This document shows, one piece after another, positions 1-6,035 of a DNA stretch of 6,035 bases. Where the stretch lies: positions 1 through 6,035 of the forward strand of contig DASWJP010000006.1 in assembly GCA_036397065.1 (NCBI GenBank). Reading direction: 5' to 3'. Under the pieces are notes generated by a model. That model made no database searches. It was given only the letters and a program-made list of their open reading frames with translations, and was not told the DNA's origin. The translations under genes and the position numbers were made by a program. Origin of the DNA: JAJFGI01 sp036397065. Its GTDB lineage: Bacteria > Pseudomonadota > Alphaproteobacteria > Kiloniellales > J153. The stretch's first letter is position 1; each line of letters starts with the position of its first letter.

Positions 1-921
1 AACGACATCGACCGGCCGGTGGGCTCGCTGGTCTATACCCAGATGCTCAATTCCCGCGGCGGCATCCAGTGCGATTTGACCGTGGCGCGCCTGCGCGAGG
101 ATGCGTTCACCATCGTCACCGGCACCGGCTTCGCCACCCACGATTTCTCCTGGATCGAACGGAATATTCCGGCCGGACTGCACGCCCATCTTGTGGATAT
201 GACCTCGGCCTTCGCCACCTTGTCGCTGATGGGGCCGAGGGCGCGCGACATCCTGGCCGCGGTCACGCCGGATGACGTCTCCAAAGGGGCTTTTCCCTTT
301 GCCACCTGGCGCGAGATCGCCATCGGCGGCGCCATGGTGCGGGCCCTGCGCATCACTTATGTGGGCGAGCTGGGCTGGGAGCTGCATATCCCGACCGAGC
401 ATGCGCTGGCCGTCTATCGCCGTCTGCTGGCGGCGGGCAAGGCGCATGGCCTGGTGAACGCCGGTTATCGGGCCATCGAATCCCTGCGGTTGGAGAAGGG
501 GTACCGGGCCTGGGGATCGGACATTGGGCCGGATCATTCGCCGCTGGAGGCGGGCCTTGGCTGGGCCGTGAAACTGAAATCGAACCTGCCATTCCACGGG
601 AGGGAAGCACTGGTGGCGCAACAGGCCAAGCCGCTGCGCAAGCGCTTGGCCTGCTTCACCGTGGAGGACGCGGATGTGGTGCTGCTGGGGCGCGAGACCA
701 TCTATCGCAACGGCGAGCGGGTCGGCTGGCTGACCAGCGCCGGGTGGGGTTACACGGTGGGCGCCAACATCGGCTATGGCTATGTGCGCAACGCCAAGGG
801 CGTGGCCGAAGACTATCTCTACGGTGGTGAGTACCAGTTGGAAGTGGCCACGGAGCGCGTTCCCTGCCGCATCCAGCGCGGCGCCCTGTACGATCCGAAG
901 ATGGAGCGCGTGAAGGCGTGA
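1..921 (+). CDS. Dimethylglycine/sarcosine dehydrogenase-like protein, C-terminal GcvT part (5' truncated by window edge)
   Basis: The reading frame is open from base 1, so the N-terminus and any FAD domain lie upstream; the GTG at 19 is internal, not a real start. The 306 visible residues match the folate-binding GcvT half of dimethylglycine/sarcosine dehydrogenases. Visible marks are NARGG-like NSRGGIQCDL (nt 49-78), whose Asp aligns with the conserved GcvT DDL motif; VTGTGFA (from nt 115); YVGELGWELH (fragment residues 120-129); SLRLEKGYRAWGSD (nt 481-522); EAGLG (residues 183-187); then a GCV_T_C barrel region from about residue 200 to the end. In this family methyl groups are oxidised by the FAD domain and the formaldehyde-level carbon is captured on tetrahydrofolate by this domain. 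It aligns nearly without gaps to residues 505-802 of the next gene, so the two are tandem paralogues. Its stop overlaps the next start. That the missing half is an FAD domain is inferred from the paralogue; a stand-alone GcvT-like protein is possible but less likely. Confidence 0.85.
   Translation, partial: NDIDRPVGSLVYTQMLNSRGGIQCDLTVARLREDAFTIVTGTGFATHDFSWIERNIPAGLHAHLVDMTSAFATLSLMGPRARDILAAVTPDDVSKGAFPFATWREIAIGGAMVRALRITYVGELGWELHIPTEHALAVYRRLLAAGKAHGLVNAGYRAIESLRLEKGYRAWGSDIGPDHSPLEAGLGWAVKLKSNLPFHGREALVAQQAKPLRKRLACFTVEDADVVLLGRETIYRNGERVGWLTSAGWGYTVGANIGYGYVRNAKGVAEDYLYGGEYQLEVATERVPCRIQRGALYDPKMERVKA
112..131 (+). repeat. Direct repeat copy A: identical 20-base block within tandem GcvT paralogues
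   Basis: These 20 bases, coding for I-V-T-G-T-G-F, are identical to 2541-2560. The offset of 2429 is the same as that of the aligned paralogous domains (base 1 aligns with 2430). This is residual identity of duplicated coding sequence, not a mobile-element repeat. Confidence 0.6.
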
Positions 922-3326
922 TCGACGCGGCGGAAATTGTCGTCATCGGCGGCGGCGCCATCGGCTGCTCCATTGCCTATCACTTGGCCAAGCTGGGCAA
1001 GCGCGATGTGGTTCTGCTGGAGAAAAGCGGCCTGACCCACGGCGCCACGTGGCATGCCGCGGGCCTGATCGGGCAATTGCGCAACAAGCGCAACCTGACG
1101 CGCATGTTGCAATACAGCGTCGATCTGTACGGCCGCCTGGAGGCGGAGACCGGCCAGGCTACCGACTGGAAACAGGTCGGCTCCTTGCGCCTGGCGTCCT
1201 CGCCCGAGCGTTGGCAGGAAATCCGGCGGCTGGCCACCACGGCACACAGCTTCGGCTTCGAGCTGCATCTGCTCTCCGCCACCGAAGCCAAAGACCGCTT
1301 TCCACTCATGTCCACCGACGGGGTGGTCGGGGCCGCCTTCATTCCCGGCGACGGCTATGTCGACCCAAGCAGCCTGACTCAGGCCCTGGCCAAGGGCGCG
1401 CGAACTGGCGGCGTGCGTATCCTGGAAGGCGTGCGCGTCACCGGGTTCGCTCACCAGGGCCGGCGCATCGTCGGAGTGAAGACCGATCAGGGCACCATTC
1501 GCTGCGAGACCGTCGTGAACGCCGCCGGCATGTGGGCGCGCGAGATTGGAGCGCTGGCCGGCGTATCCGTGCCGGCGGGCGCGGTGGAACATCAATACCT
1601 AGTGACCGAAAAGGTGGTCGATGCGCCGCTAGATTTGCCCACCCTGCGCGACCCGGACCGCTTGTTCTACCTGAAGCCGGAGGTCGGCGGCATCGCCGTC
1701 GGCGGCTGGGAGGCGAACACCGTTCCCTTTGGCGCCGACGGCATTCCGCCCGGTTTCGGCCGAGAGTTGCTGGGGTCCAACTACGACCGCTTCGAGCAGA
1801 TCGCCGTGCAGGCGACGGAGCGCATTCCGGTGCTGGGCGAGGTGGGGGTGCGCAACCTGATCAATGGACCGATCCCCGTGTCGCCGGATGGCGAGCCGGT
1901 GATGGGGCTGGTGCCGGAGCTGGATAATTTTTTTGTCGCCGCCGGCTTTACCGCCGGCATCGCTGCGTGCGGCGGCGCCGGCAAGGCCATGGCCGAATGG
2001 ATCGTCGCGGGCGAGCCGAGCCTGGATCTATGGGCCTTCGACATTCGCCGCTTCGGCCGCCACCATGCCGGCCGCCGCCATCTGCACGAACGGGCGGTGG
2101 AAAGCTATGGCCGCTATTACGCCATTCACTGGCCCGGCGAGGAAATGCTCAGTGCGCGCGGCGCCCGCTGCTCGCCGCTGTATCCCTTCCTCAAGGCGCA
2201 TGGTGCCGTGTTCGGTTCCAAGTTCGGCTGGGAGCGGCCGAACTGGTTCGCGCCTCCCGGCACCGAGGGCATCGACGCACCCTCCTTCGATCGACCGAAC
2301 TGGTTCGAGCCCGTGGGCCGCGAGCACCGGGCGGTGCGCGAAGGGGCAGGGCTCATTGACGTGAGCTCCTTCGCCAAGTTCGAGGTGACTGGTCCCGGCG
2401 CGCTGGCGTTCCTGCAACGGCTGGCGGCCAATGACGTGGACCGGCCGCGGGGTACGGTCGTGTACACGCAATTGTGCAATGCCCGTGGCGGTATCGAGGC
2501 GGATTTGACCATCACCCGCTTGGCCGAGGACCGGTTCTATATCGTCACCGGCACCGGCTTTGCGGTGCGTGACCGCGATTGGATCGAGCGGCACATGCCG
2601 CGCGACGGTACGGTGTTCCTGACCGATTTGACCTCGGCGCGGGCGGTTCTCAACCTGTGCGGCCCGCGGGCCCGCGAGATGCTGGCCGCGGTCGCGGAAG
2701 GGGCGGTCGACAATGCCGCCTTTCCCTACATGCAGGCGCGCGAGGTGCGCATCGGTCATGCGCCGGTTCTGGCGCTGCGCGTCAGCTATGTGGGCGAGTT
2801 GGGGTGGGAGCTGCACATGCCCACTGAGTATGCGGCGCAGGTGTATGAAGTTCTGCACCGGGCGGGCGAGCCGTTGGGATTAGCCGATGTGGGTTACCGG
2901 GCCATCGAGTCCCTGCGCCTGGAGAAGCGCTACCTCTATTGGGGCGCCGATATCACCCCCGATTACACCCCGTACGAGGCTGGGTTGGGCTTCTGCGTGG
3001 CCTTGAAAAAAGGCGATTTCATTGGGGCGGATGCACTGGCGAAGGCCAGACGAGACGGGCCCAAACGCAAGATGTGCTGCTTCACCTTGGATGGAAAGGT
3101 GCCGGTCTTTGGCGGCGAGGCTATCCTGCGCGGCGGCCGGGTTCTGGGCGTGACCACCAGCGGCGGATACGGCTACACCATCGGGCGCAGCATCGTGTTC
3201 GGCTATCTGCCGGCGGCGGACGCCGCTCACGAAGATTTCGAGATCGAAGCCTTTTGTGACCGGTACCCGGCCCAGCGCCACGACAAGCCACTGTACGATC
3301 CAACCCGAACACGACTTTTGACGTGA
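918..3326 (+). CDS. FAD-dependent dimethylglycine/sarcosine dehydrogenase-like protein with C-terminal GcvT domain
   Basis: An 802-residue complete protein, close to the usual length of about 800-850 for the family. The start is GTG at 918 inside GTGA, overlapping the previous stop; GGAG at 903-906 is a possible ribosome site. Residues 6-36 form a Rossmann dinucleotide fold with G11-x-G13-x-x-G16 and Glu35 ending strand 2. The segment THGATWHAAGL (residues 40-50) matches the family motif whose His binds FAD covalently in dimethylglycine dehydrogenase, here His46. The DAO-type oxidase domain runs to about residue 375, followed by the FAO_M linker with the paired RPNWF elements (440-444 and 459-463). 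The folate-binding GcvT domain starts near residue 470: GGIEADL with Asp529, YVGELGWELH (624-633), EAGLG (687-691), and the GCV_T_C part after about 698. No signal peptide or membrane segment is seen, so it is probably cytoplasmic and passes electrons to ETF as relatives do. Family assignment is firm; the actual N-methyl substrate is unknown. Confidence 0.92.
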   Translation: MIDAAEIVVIGGGAIGCSIAYHLAKLGKRDVVLLEKSGLTHGATWHAAGLIGQLRNKRNLTRMLQYSVDLYGRLEAETGQATDWKQVGSLRLASSPERWQEIRRLATTAHSFGFELHLLSATEAKDRFPLMSTDGVVGAAFIPGDGYVDPSSLTQALAKGARTGGVRILEGVRVTGFAHQGRRIVGVKTDQGTIRCETVVNAAGMWAREIGALAGVSVPAGAVEHQYLVTEKVVDAPLDLPTLRDPDRLFYLKPEVGGIAVGGWEANTVPFGADGIPPGFGRELLGSNYDRFEQIAVQATERIPVLGEVGVRNLINGPIPVSPDGEPVMGLVPELDNFFVAAGFTAGIAACGGAGKAMAEWIVAGEPSLDLWAFDIRRFGRHHAGRRHLHERAVESYGRYYAIHWPGEEMLSARGARCSPLYPFLKAHGAVFGSKFGWERPNWFAPPGTEGIDAPSFDRPNWFEPVGREHRAVREGAGLIDVSSFAKFEVTGPGALAFLQRLAANDVDRPRGTVVYTQLCNARGGIEADLTITRLAEDRFYIVTGTGFAVRDRDWIERHMPRDGTVFLTDLTSARAVLNLCGPRAREMLAAVAEGAVDNAAFPYMQAREVRIGHAPVLALRVSYVGELGWELHMPTEYAAQVYEVLHRAGEPLGLADVGYRAIESLRLEKRYLYWGADITPDYTPYEAGLGFCVALKKGDFIGADALAKARRDGPKRKMCCFTLDGKVPVFGGEAILRGGRVLGVTTSGGYGYTIGRSIVFGYLPAADAAHEDFEIEAFCDRYPAQRHDKPLYDPTRTRLLT
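2541..2560 (+). repeat. Direct repeat copy B: identical 20-base block within tandem GcvT paralogues
   Basis: Partner of 112-131, in the same codon phase and the same place in the GcvT domain. Flanking codons differ, so conservation is mainly at protein level. Confidence 0.6.
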
Positions 3327-3332
3327 GGATTC

Positions 3333-3336
3333 GAGG
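3333..3336 (+). promoter_or_regulatory. Ribosome binding site of the choline kinase-like gene
   Basis: GAGG lies 6 bases upstream of the ATG at 3343 in a 16-base gap. It supports that start. The gap is too short to hold an independent promoter, so the gene is probably read through from the flavoprotein genes. Confidence 0.5.
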
Positions 3337-3342
3337 CTAGGC

Positions 3343-4263
3343 ATGGATGAAGTAGAAGCAGCGCTGGCTCGTATACCCGATCTCGCTGGTTTACCCCGGA
3401 AATCCCTGACCTGGGAACGCCTGGGCGGCTTGACCAACCGGGTCTACAGAGTGGTGGCGAACGATGCCGCCTATGCGCTGCGCATTCCCGGCGAGGGCAC
3501 CGGCGACTACATTGACCGCAAGGTCGAGGCGCACAATGCTCGCGTGGCCGCTAACGCCGGTGTCGGGGCCGAGGTCATCTTCTGCGACGAGAGCGACGGC
3601 CTGATGCTCACCCGCTTTCTGGAGGGTGCCGTGACCATGTCGCCGGCGCACTTTCGCGACCGCTCCGGCGCCCCGGCGCGGGCCGCAAAGGCCCTCAAGA
3701 GGATGCACACCTGCGGCCAGGCGTTTCAGTTCCGTTTCGAGCTCTTTTCCATGATCGATTCCTATCGCGGGCTGTTGAAAACCCGCGATGCGCAATTGCC
3801 GTTCGGATATGACGTGGCTGTGGCTGAGGCGGAGTCCGTGCGCCCGGTGCTCGATCTCTCGCCGCCGCCGCTGGCCCCGTGCCATTGCGATCCACTGGCC
3901 GAGAACTTTCTCGACGATGGCGCCCGCATGTGGATCGTCGATTGGGAATATTCCGGCATGAACGATCCCATCTGGGACTTGGGCGACGTGTCGGTGGAAG
4001 CGGAATTCGACGAGGCCCAGGATCGGGAAATGATGACCGCCTACTGCGATGGCCCGGCGCCGGCGGCCATATACGGCCGCATGATCATCTACAAGGCCAT
4101 GTGCGATTTGCTGTGGACCTTGTGGGGCCTGATTCAGCATGCGGACAACAATCCGGCTGAAGATTTCTGGGCCTATGCCACGCGCCGGTTTGCCCGCTGT
4201 ACGGCCCTGATGAACAGCGAGCGGTTCGTTGAAAGCGTGGCCGCGGTGAAACGGAATGGGTAG
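3343..4263 (+). CDS. Choline kinase/LicA-like phosphotransferase (APH family)
   Basis: A 306-residue protein with the fold marks of the aminoglycoside phosphotransferase/choline kinase family, which moves the ATP gamma-phosphate to a hydroxyl of a small molecule. The nucleotide-binding loop is RLGGLTNRVYRV (residues 26-37), followed by YALRIPG (44-50), where Arg47 takes the usual strand-3 basic position; the LRIPG form is common in bacterial choline/ethanolamine kinase-like proteins. The catalytic loop HCDPLAEN supplies His181, Asp183 and Asn188 (Brenner motif HxDxxxxN). The metal-binding Asp200 opens DWEYSGMNDPIWDLG (200-214), and the WEYxGMNDPxxDL form is typical of LicA/choline kinases rather than of antibiotic-resistance kinases. 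The ATG at 3343 follows GAGG with 6-base spacing. It sits 16 bases after the flavoprotein gene and 33 before the lyase gene. By context the substrate may be choline or another methylated amino alcohol, but this is inference; thiamine or another amine alcohol cannot be excluded. Confidence 0.85.
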   Translation: MDEVEAALARIPDLAGLPRKSLTWERLGGLTNRVYRVVANDAAYALRIPGEGTGDYIDRKVEAHNARVAANAGVGAEVIFCDESDGLMLTRFLEGAVTMSPAHFRDRSGAPARAAKALKRMHTCGQAFQFRFELFSMIDSYRGLLKTRDAQLPFGYDVAVAEAESVRPVLDLSPPPLAPCHCDPLAENFLDDGARMWIVDWEYSGMNDPIWDLGDVSVEAEFDEAQDREMMTAYCDGPAPAAIYGRMIIYKAMCDLLWTLWGLIQHADNNPAEDFWAYATRRFARCTALMNSERFVESVAAVKRNG

Positions 4264-4282
4264 ACTTCCCGTTCGCACGATC

Positions 4283-4288
4283 GGAAGG
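4283..4288 (+). promoter_or_regulatory. Ribosome binding site of the HAL-like lyase gene
   Basis: GGAAGG lies 8 bases before the ATG at 4297 and fixes that start. The rest of the 33-base gap shows no convincing promoter or terminator. Confidence 0.55.
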
Positions 4289-4296
4289 TTCTCTCC

Positions 4297-5769
4297 ATGA
4301 CGGTTACCCTGCACACGCGCGCCGATATTACCCTTGACGTCTATGGCCGGGTGGCCTGGCAGGGCGAGGACGTTCATTTCGACCCGGCGGCGCTGGTGCG
4401 CATAGGCGATTGCCGCGCCGCCTTCCTACGCCTGATCGAGGATCCCGCGGTCGTCGTCTATGGCGTGACCTCCGGCTATGGGCAGATGGCGCATCTGCGC
4501 TTCACGCCGGAGGAGCGGCGCCGGCACGCGGCCAAACCGGCCCATGCGGCCATGGCCAGCTTCGGCGAGCCGCTGCCCGAACGGGTGACCCGTGGCATGG
4601 TGCTGGCCCGCCTGGCCAACTTCGTCGATGGCCATGCGGCCGTTTCGCCCGCCCTGGCGGAAGCCGTGGCCGGGTTGCTGTCCGGGGCGCCGCTGCCGCT
4701 TGTGCCGGCGCTGGGCAATGGGTGCCCCGGCGAAATCCTGGCGTTGTCGCACCTGCTGACGCCGTTGGCCGAAACATTCGATCTGGGCGAAAAGGAAACC
4801 CTGTCCCTGGTGAACGGCAGCCCGTGCGCCGCGGCGCTGATCGCCGACGCGGTTCTCGCCGGTCGCAACCGCTTGGCTCTGGCGGCGCAGGTCTTCGCCC
4901 TGTCCATCGAGGCCATGAAAGCGCCTTTGGGGGCCTATGACGAGGCCTTGGACGACTTATGGGGCGATCCGCACGAGGCGGCGGCCCTGCGGTCTCTGCG
5001 GTCCTGGTTGGACGGTGTCCATGCGGATGACGATGGGCGGCGGCCCTATCAGGCGCCGGTGAGCTGGCGCATCGTGCCGCGGGTTCTCGGCCAGGCGTGG
5101 CGCAGCCTGGCGGCGGCGGAGGAGGTGGCGGCCACGTCCTTGCGCTCGGTCTCCGACAATCCGGTGTTCCTGCCGCCGGATGCGGCGCATCCGAACGGCC
5201 GGGTGTTCTCCACCGGCGGCTACCACAACGCCGCGGCCTATCCGGCCTTGGACAACCTGGCCGCATGCTGGGCCGATTTGGCGCTGTTGTGCGACCGGCA
5301 GGTGACCAAGCTGATGGACGGCAAAGTCTCGCTCCTGCCGCATCTGCTGATGCGGGATGACGGTTATCTCGGCTGCCTCGGATTCTCCGCCGCCGGTTAC
5401 GCCGAACAGGCGCGGCAGGCGGCGCAGCGCAGTTTCCTGCCCGGCAGCGAGGGCGGCGGTTTCGCCCAGAACGACGTGGCCGTGCCCACCTTCCTAAGCT
5501 GGCGCAAGGAGGGGGAGGCAGGCCAGTGCCTGGAGGCGGCTTTGGCCATCCTGGCGGCCATCGCCAGCCAAGCTCTCTACATCACCGAGCGGCCGGGGCC
5601 ACCGCGCCTGCGCCCGTTCGTAGAGGTGATCCACCAGTCCTTTCCGCCGGTGAGCCGCCGCCGTCCGCTGGGCCGCGATGCGCAAGCCCTGCACGAGGCG
5701 CTGCGCGCACGGGTCTACGCCGGCGATGTGGCGGAAAATAATCTCGCATTATCAGCGACTTCTCATTAG
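4297..5769 (+). CDS. HAL/PAL-superfamily lyase lacking the MIO-forming Ala-Ser-Gly triad
   Basis: A 490-residue protein, near the usual length of about 500 for histidine ammonia-lyases. Similarity runs along the whole chain. YGVTSGYG (55-62) matches YGVNTGFG with the catalytic Tyr53 of Pseudomonas HAL, here Tyr55. GEPLPERVTRGM (90-101), VNGSP (172-176, HAL Asn195 region, here Asn173), QAPVSWRIVPRVLG (252-265, HAL QDPYSLRCQPQVMG), SVSDNPV (284-290) and GGYHNAAAYPALDN (307-320, HAL GNFHGEP region) also align. The MIO site GASGDLAPLAH reads GCPGEILALSH (142-152), so Ala-Ser-Gly becomes Cys143-Pro144-Gly145. HAL Tyr280 is Val255 and HAL Glu414 aligns with Asn392, while Gln252 and Arg258 are kept. 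Without the Ser, autocatalytic MIO formation is not expected. The frame is intact and other active-site residues persist, so a MIO-independent elimination is more likely than a dead gene. Ergothionase, which releases trimethylamine and by my recollection lacks MIO, is the best functional analogue. The substrate is unknown. Confidence 0.85.
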   Translation: MTVTLHTRADITLDVYGRVAWQGEDVHFDPAALVRIGDCRAAFLRLIEDPAVVVYGVTSGYGQMAHLRFTPEERRRHAAKPAHAAMASFGEPLPERVTRGMVLARLANFVDGHAAVSPALAEAVAGLLSGAPLPLVPALGNGCPGEILALSHLLTPLAETFDLGEKETLSLVNGSPCAAALIADAVLAGRNRLALAAQVFALSIEAMKAPLGAYDEALDDLWGDPHEAAALRSLRSWLDGVHADDDGRRPYQAPVSWRIVPRVLGQAWRSLAAAEEVAATSLRSVSDNPVFLPPDAAHPNGRVFSTGGYHNAAAYPALDNLAACWADLALLCDRQVTKLMDGKVSLLPHLLMRDDGYLGCLGFSAAGYAEQARQAAQRSFLPGSEGGGFAQNDVAVPTFLSWRKEGEAGQCLEAALAILAAIASQALYITERPGPPRLRPFVEVIHQSFPPVSRRRPLGRDAQALHEALRARVYAGDVAENNLALSATSH

Positions 5770-5858
5770 CCCCAAATTTGTTCTAGCACCCCACAGGCCG
5801 GGTCCGTTAACCTGTCGGACAAGGCCAAAAAGAACGTGGGTCACAGGGAGTAAGACGA
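5770..5858 (+). promoter_or_regulatory. Intergenic gap between lyase and bactofilin genes; probable promoter region, boxes not resolved
   Basis: This 89-base non-coding stretch is the largest gap in the window and is locally more A/T-rich at its start. It contains the palindrome CAAATTTG (5773-5780) and a short inverted repeat GTCCG/CGGAC (5802-5806 with 5816-5820, 9-base loop). There is no T-run after the stem, so it does not look like an intrinsic terminator. I cannot point to a confident -35/-10 pair. The change of function across the gap suggests that the bactofilin gene has its own promoter here, which is inference. Confidence 0.35.
5845..5850 (+). promoter_or_regulatory. Ribosome binding site of the bactofilin-like gene
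   Basis: AGGGAG stands 8 bases before the ATG at 5859. It is the best Shine-Dalgarno match in the window and supports this start for the partial gene. Confidence 0.6.
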
Positions 5859-6035
5859 ATGAGCAGCAGCCCCCAGACGGGCCGCCCAAGCACCGCGCGT
5901 CCGCCAGAGCCGGCCGTTCAGCGGCCCTTGCCGCCCGGTGTGGTTGGCCTGGCGAACCTGGAGCGCGGCCAGCGCCCCGAACGCCGCGAAATCGCGCCCA
6001 GCGGCACGCTCATGGTCGGCGAGGGCATCGAGGTC
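5859..6035 (+). CDS. Probable bactofilin (polymer-forming cytoskeletal protein), N-terminal fragment cut by window end
   Basis: The frame is open from ATG 5859 to the window edge, 59 codons, led by AGGGAG at good spacing. Residues 1-45 are low-complexity, rich in Pro, Arg and Ser, and likely disordered. Residues 48-59 read PSGTLMVGEGIEV-like (Ser48 to Val59), which resembles the LIVG-x-x-I start of the bactofilin beta-helix core that normally continues with a KGEI...CDRLVVEG type segment. Bactofilins polymerise without nucleotide into filaments that shape cells or organise envelope enzymes, and alphaproteobacterial members usually have such a Pro-rich tail before the core. Only the first strand of the core is visible, so the call rests on a short match plus tail style. 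It appears unrelated to the upstream catabolic genes. Confidence 0.6.
   Translation, partial: MSSSPQTGRPSTARPPEPAVQRPLPPGVVGLANLERGQRPERREIAPSGTLMVGEGIEV

Noticed and set aside
819..1595. Minus-strand open frame of 258 codons across the junction of the two flavoprotein genes
   Set aside because: It is fully covered by two well-supported plus-strand genes and shows no family motif.
2232..2306. Two RPNWF elements 19 residues apart in the flavoprotein, looking like an internal duplication
   Set aside because: Family members, including the related PDH phosphatase regulatory subunit, carry a similar pair of aromatic motifs in this linker, so it is a normal family trait.
3391..4377. Long open frame of 328 codons on the minus strand opposite the kinase gene
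   Set aside because: It lies antisense to a gene with clear catalytic motifs, and its translation has no recognisable domain. Long antisense frames are expected in GC-rich DNA.
4717..4734. The idea that the lyase is a simple histidine ammonia-lyase (hutH)
   Set aside because: The Ala-Ser-Gly triad and the HAL Tyr280 and Glu414 equivalents are missing, and there is no urocanase or other hut gene beside it in the window.
5802..5836. Possible rho-independent terminator after the lyase gene
   Set aside because: The stem is only 5 base pairs with a 9-base loop and is followed by AAGGCCAAAAA, not a T-run, on the plus strand.
1..6035. CRISPR arrays, tRNA or rRNA genes, insertion sequences
   Set aside because: There are no regularly spaced repeats, no recognisable RNA gene and no transposase-like reading frame; nearly all bases are accounted for by five genes.

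Overview
This is a GC-rich, densely coding stretch with every gene on the + strand. Codon third positions are strongly G/C. The gene content (dimethylglycine/sarcosine dehydrogenase-like flavoproteins, a LicA-type kinase, a bactofilin with a Pro-rich N-tail) suggests an alphaproteobacterium, perhaps Rhodospirillales-like. The taxonomic call is inference from gene style, since no rRNA or marker gene is present.

Layout. (1) 1-921 is the C-terminal folate-binding (GcvT) half of one dimethylglycine dehydrogenase-like protein; its FAD half lies upstream of the window. (2) 918-3326 is a complete second paralogue of the same family, with an FAD domain followed by a GcvT domain, joined to the first by a 4-base stop/start overlap. 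(3) 3343-4263 is a choline kinase/LicA-like small-molecule phosphotransferase. (4) 4297-5769 is a member of the histidine/phenylalanine ammonia-lyase superfamily in which the Ala-Ser-Gly triad that makes the MIO prosthetic group is replaced by Cys-Pro-Gly. (5) After an 89-base gap, 5859-6035 holds the start of a probable bactofilin, which looks functionally unrelated.

Genes 1-4 have gaps of -4, 16 and 33 bases and each internal start has a plausible ribosome binding site, so they look like one operon. The two flavoproteins would oxidatively remove N-methyl groups and pass the one-carbon unit to tetrahydrofolate. The kinase resembles enzymes acting on choline-like amino alcohols.

The lyase cannot build MIO by the usual route. 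It may therefore eliminate a better leaving group than ammonia, such as trimethylamine from a betaine, in the way ergothionase acts on ergothioneine. The working hypothesis is a catabolic cassette for an N-methylated amino acid or betaine. The lyase with the lost MIO triad is the most interesting object here; its substrate cannot be read from the sequence.
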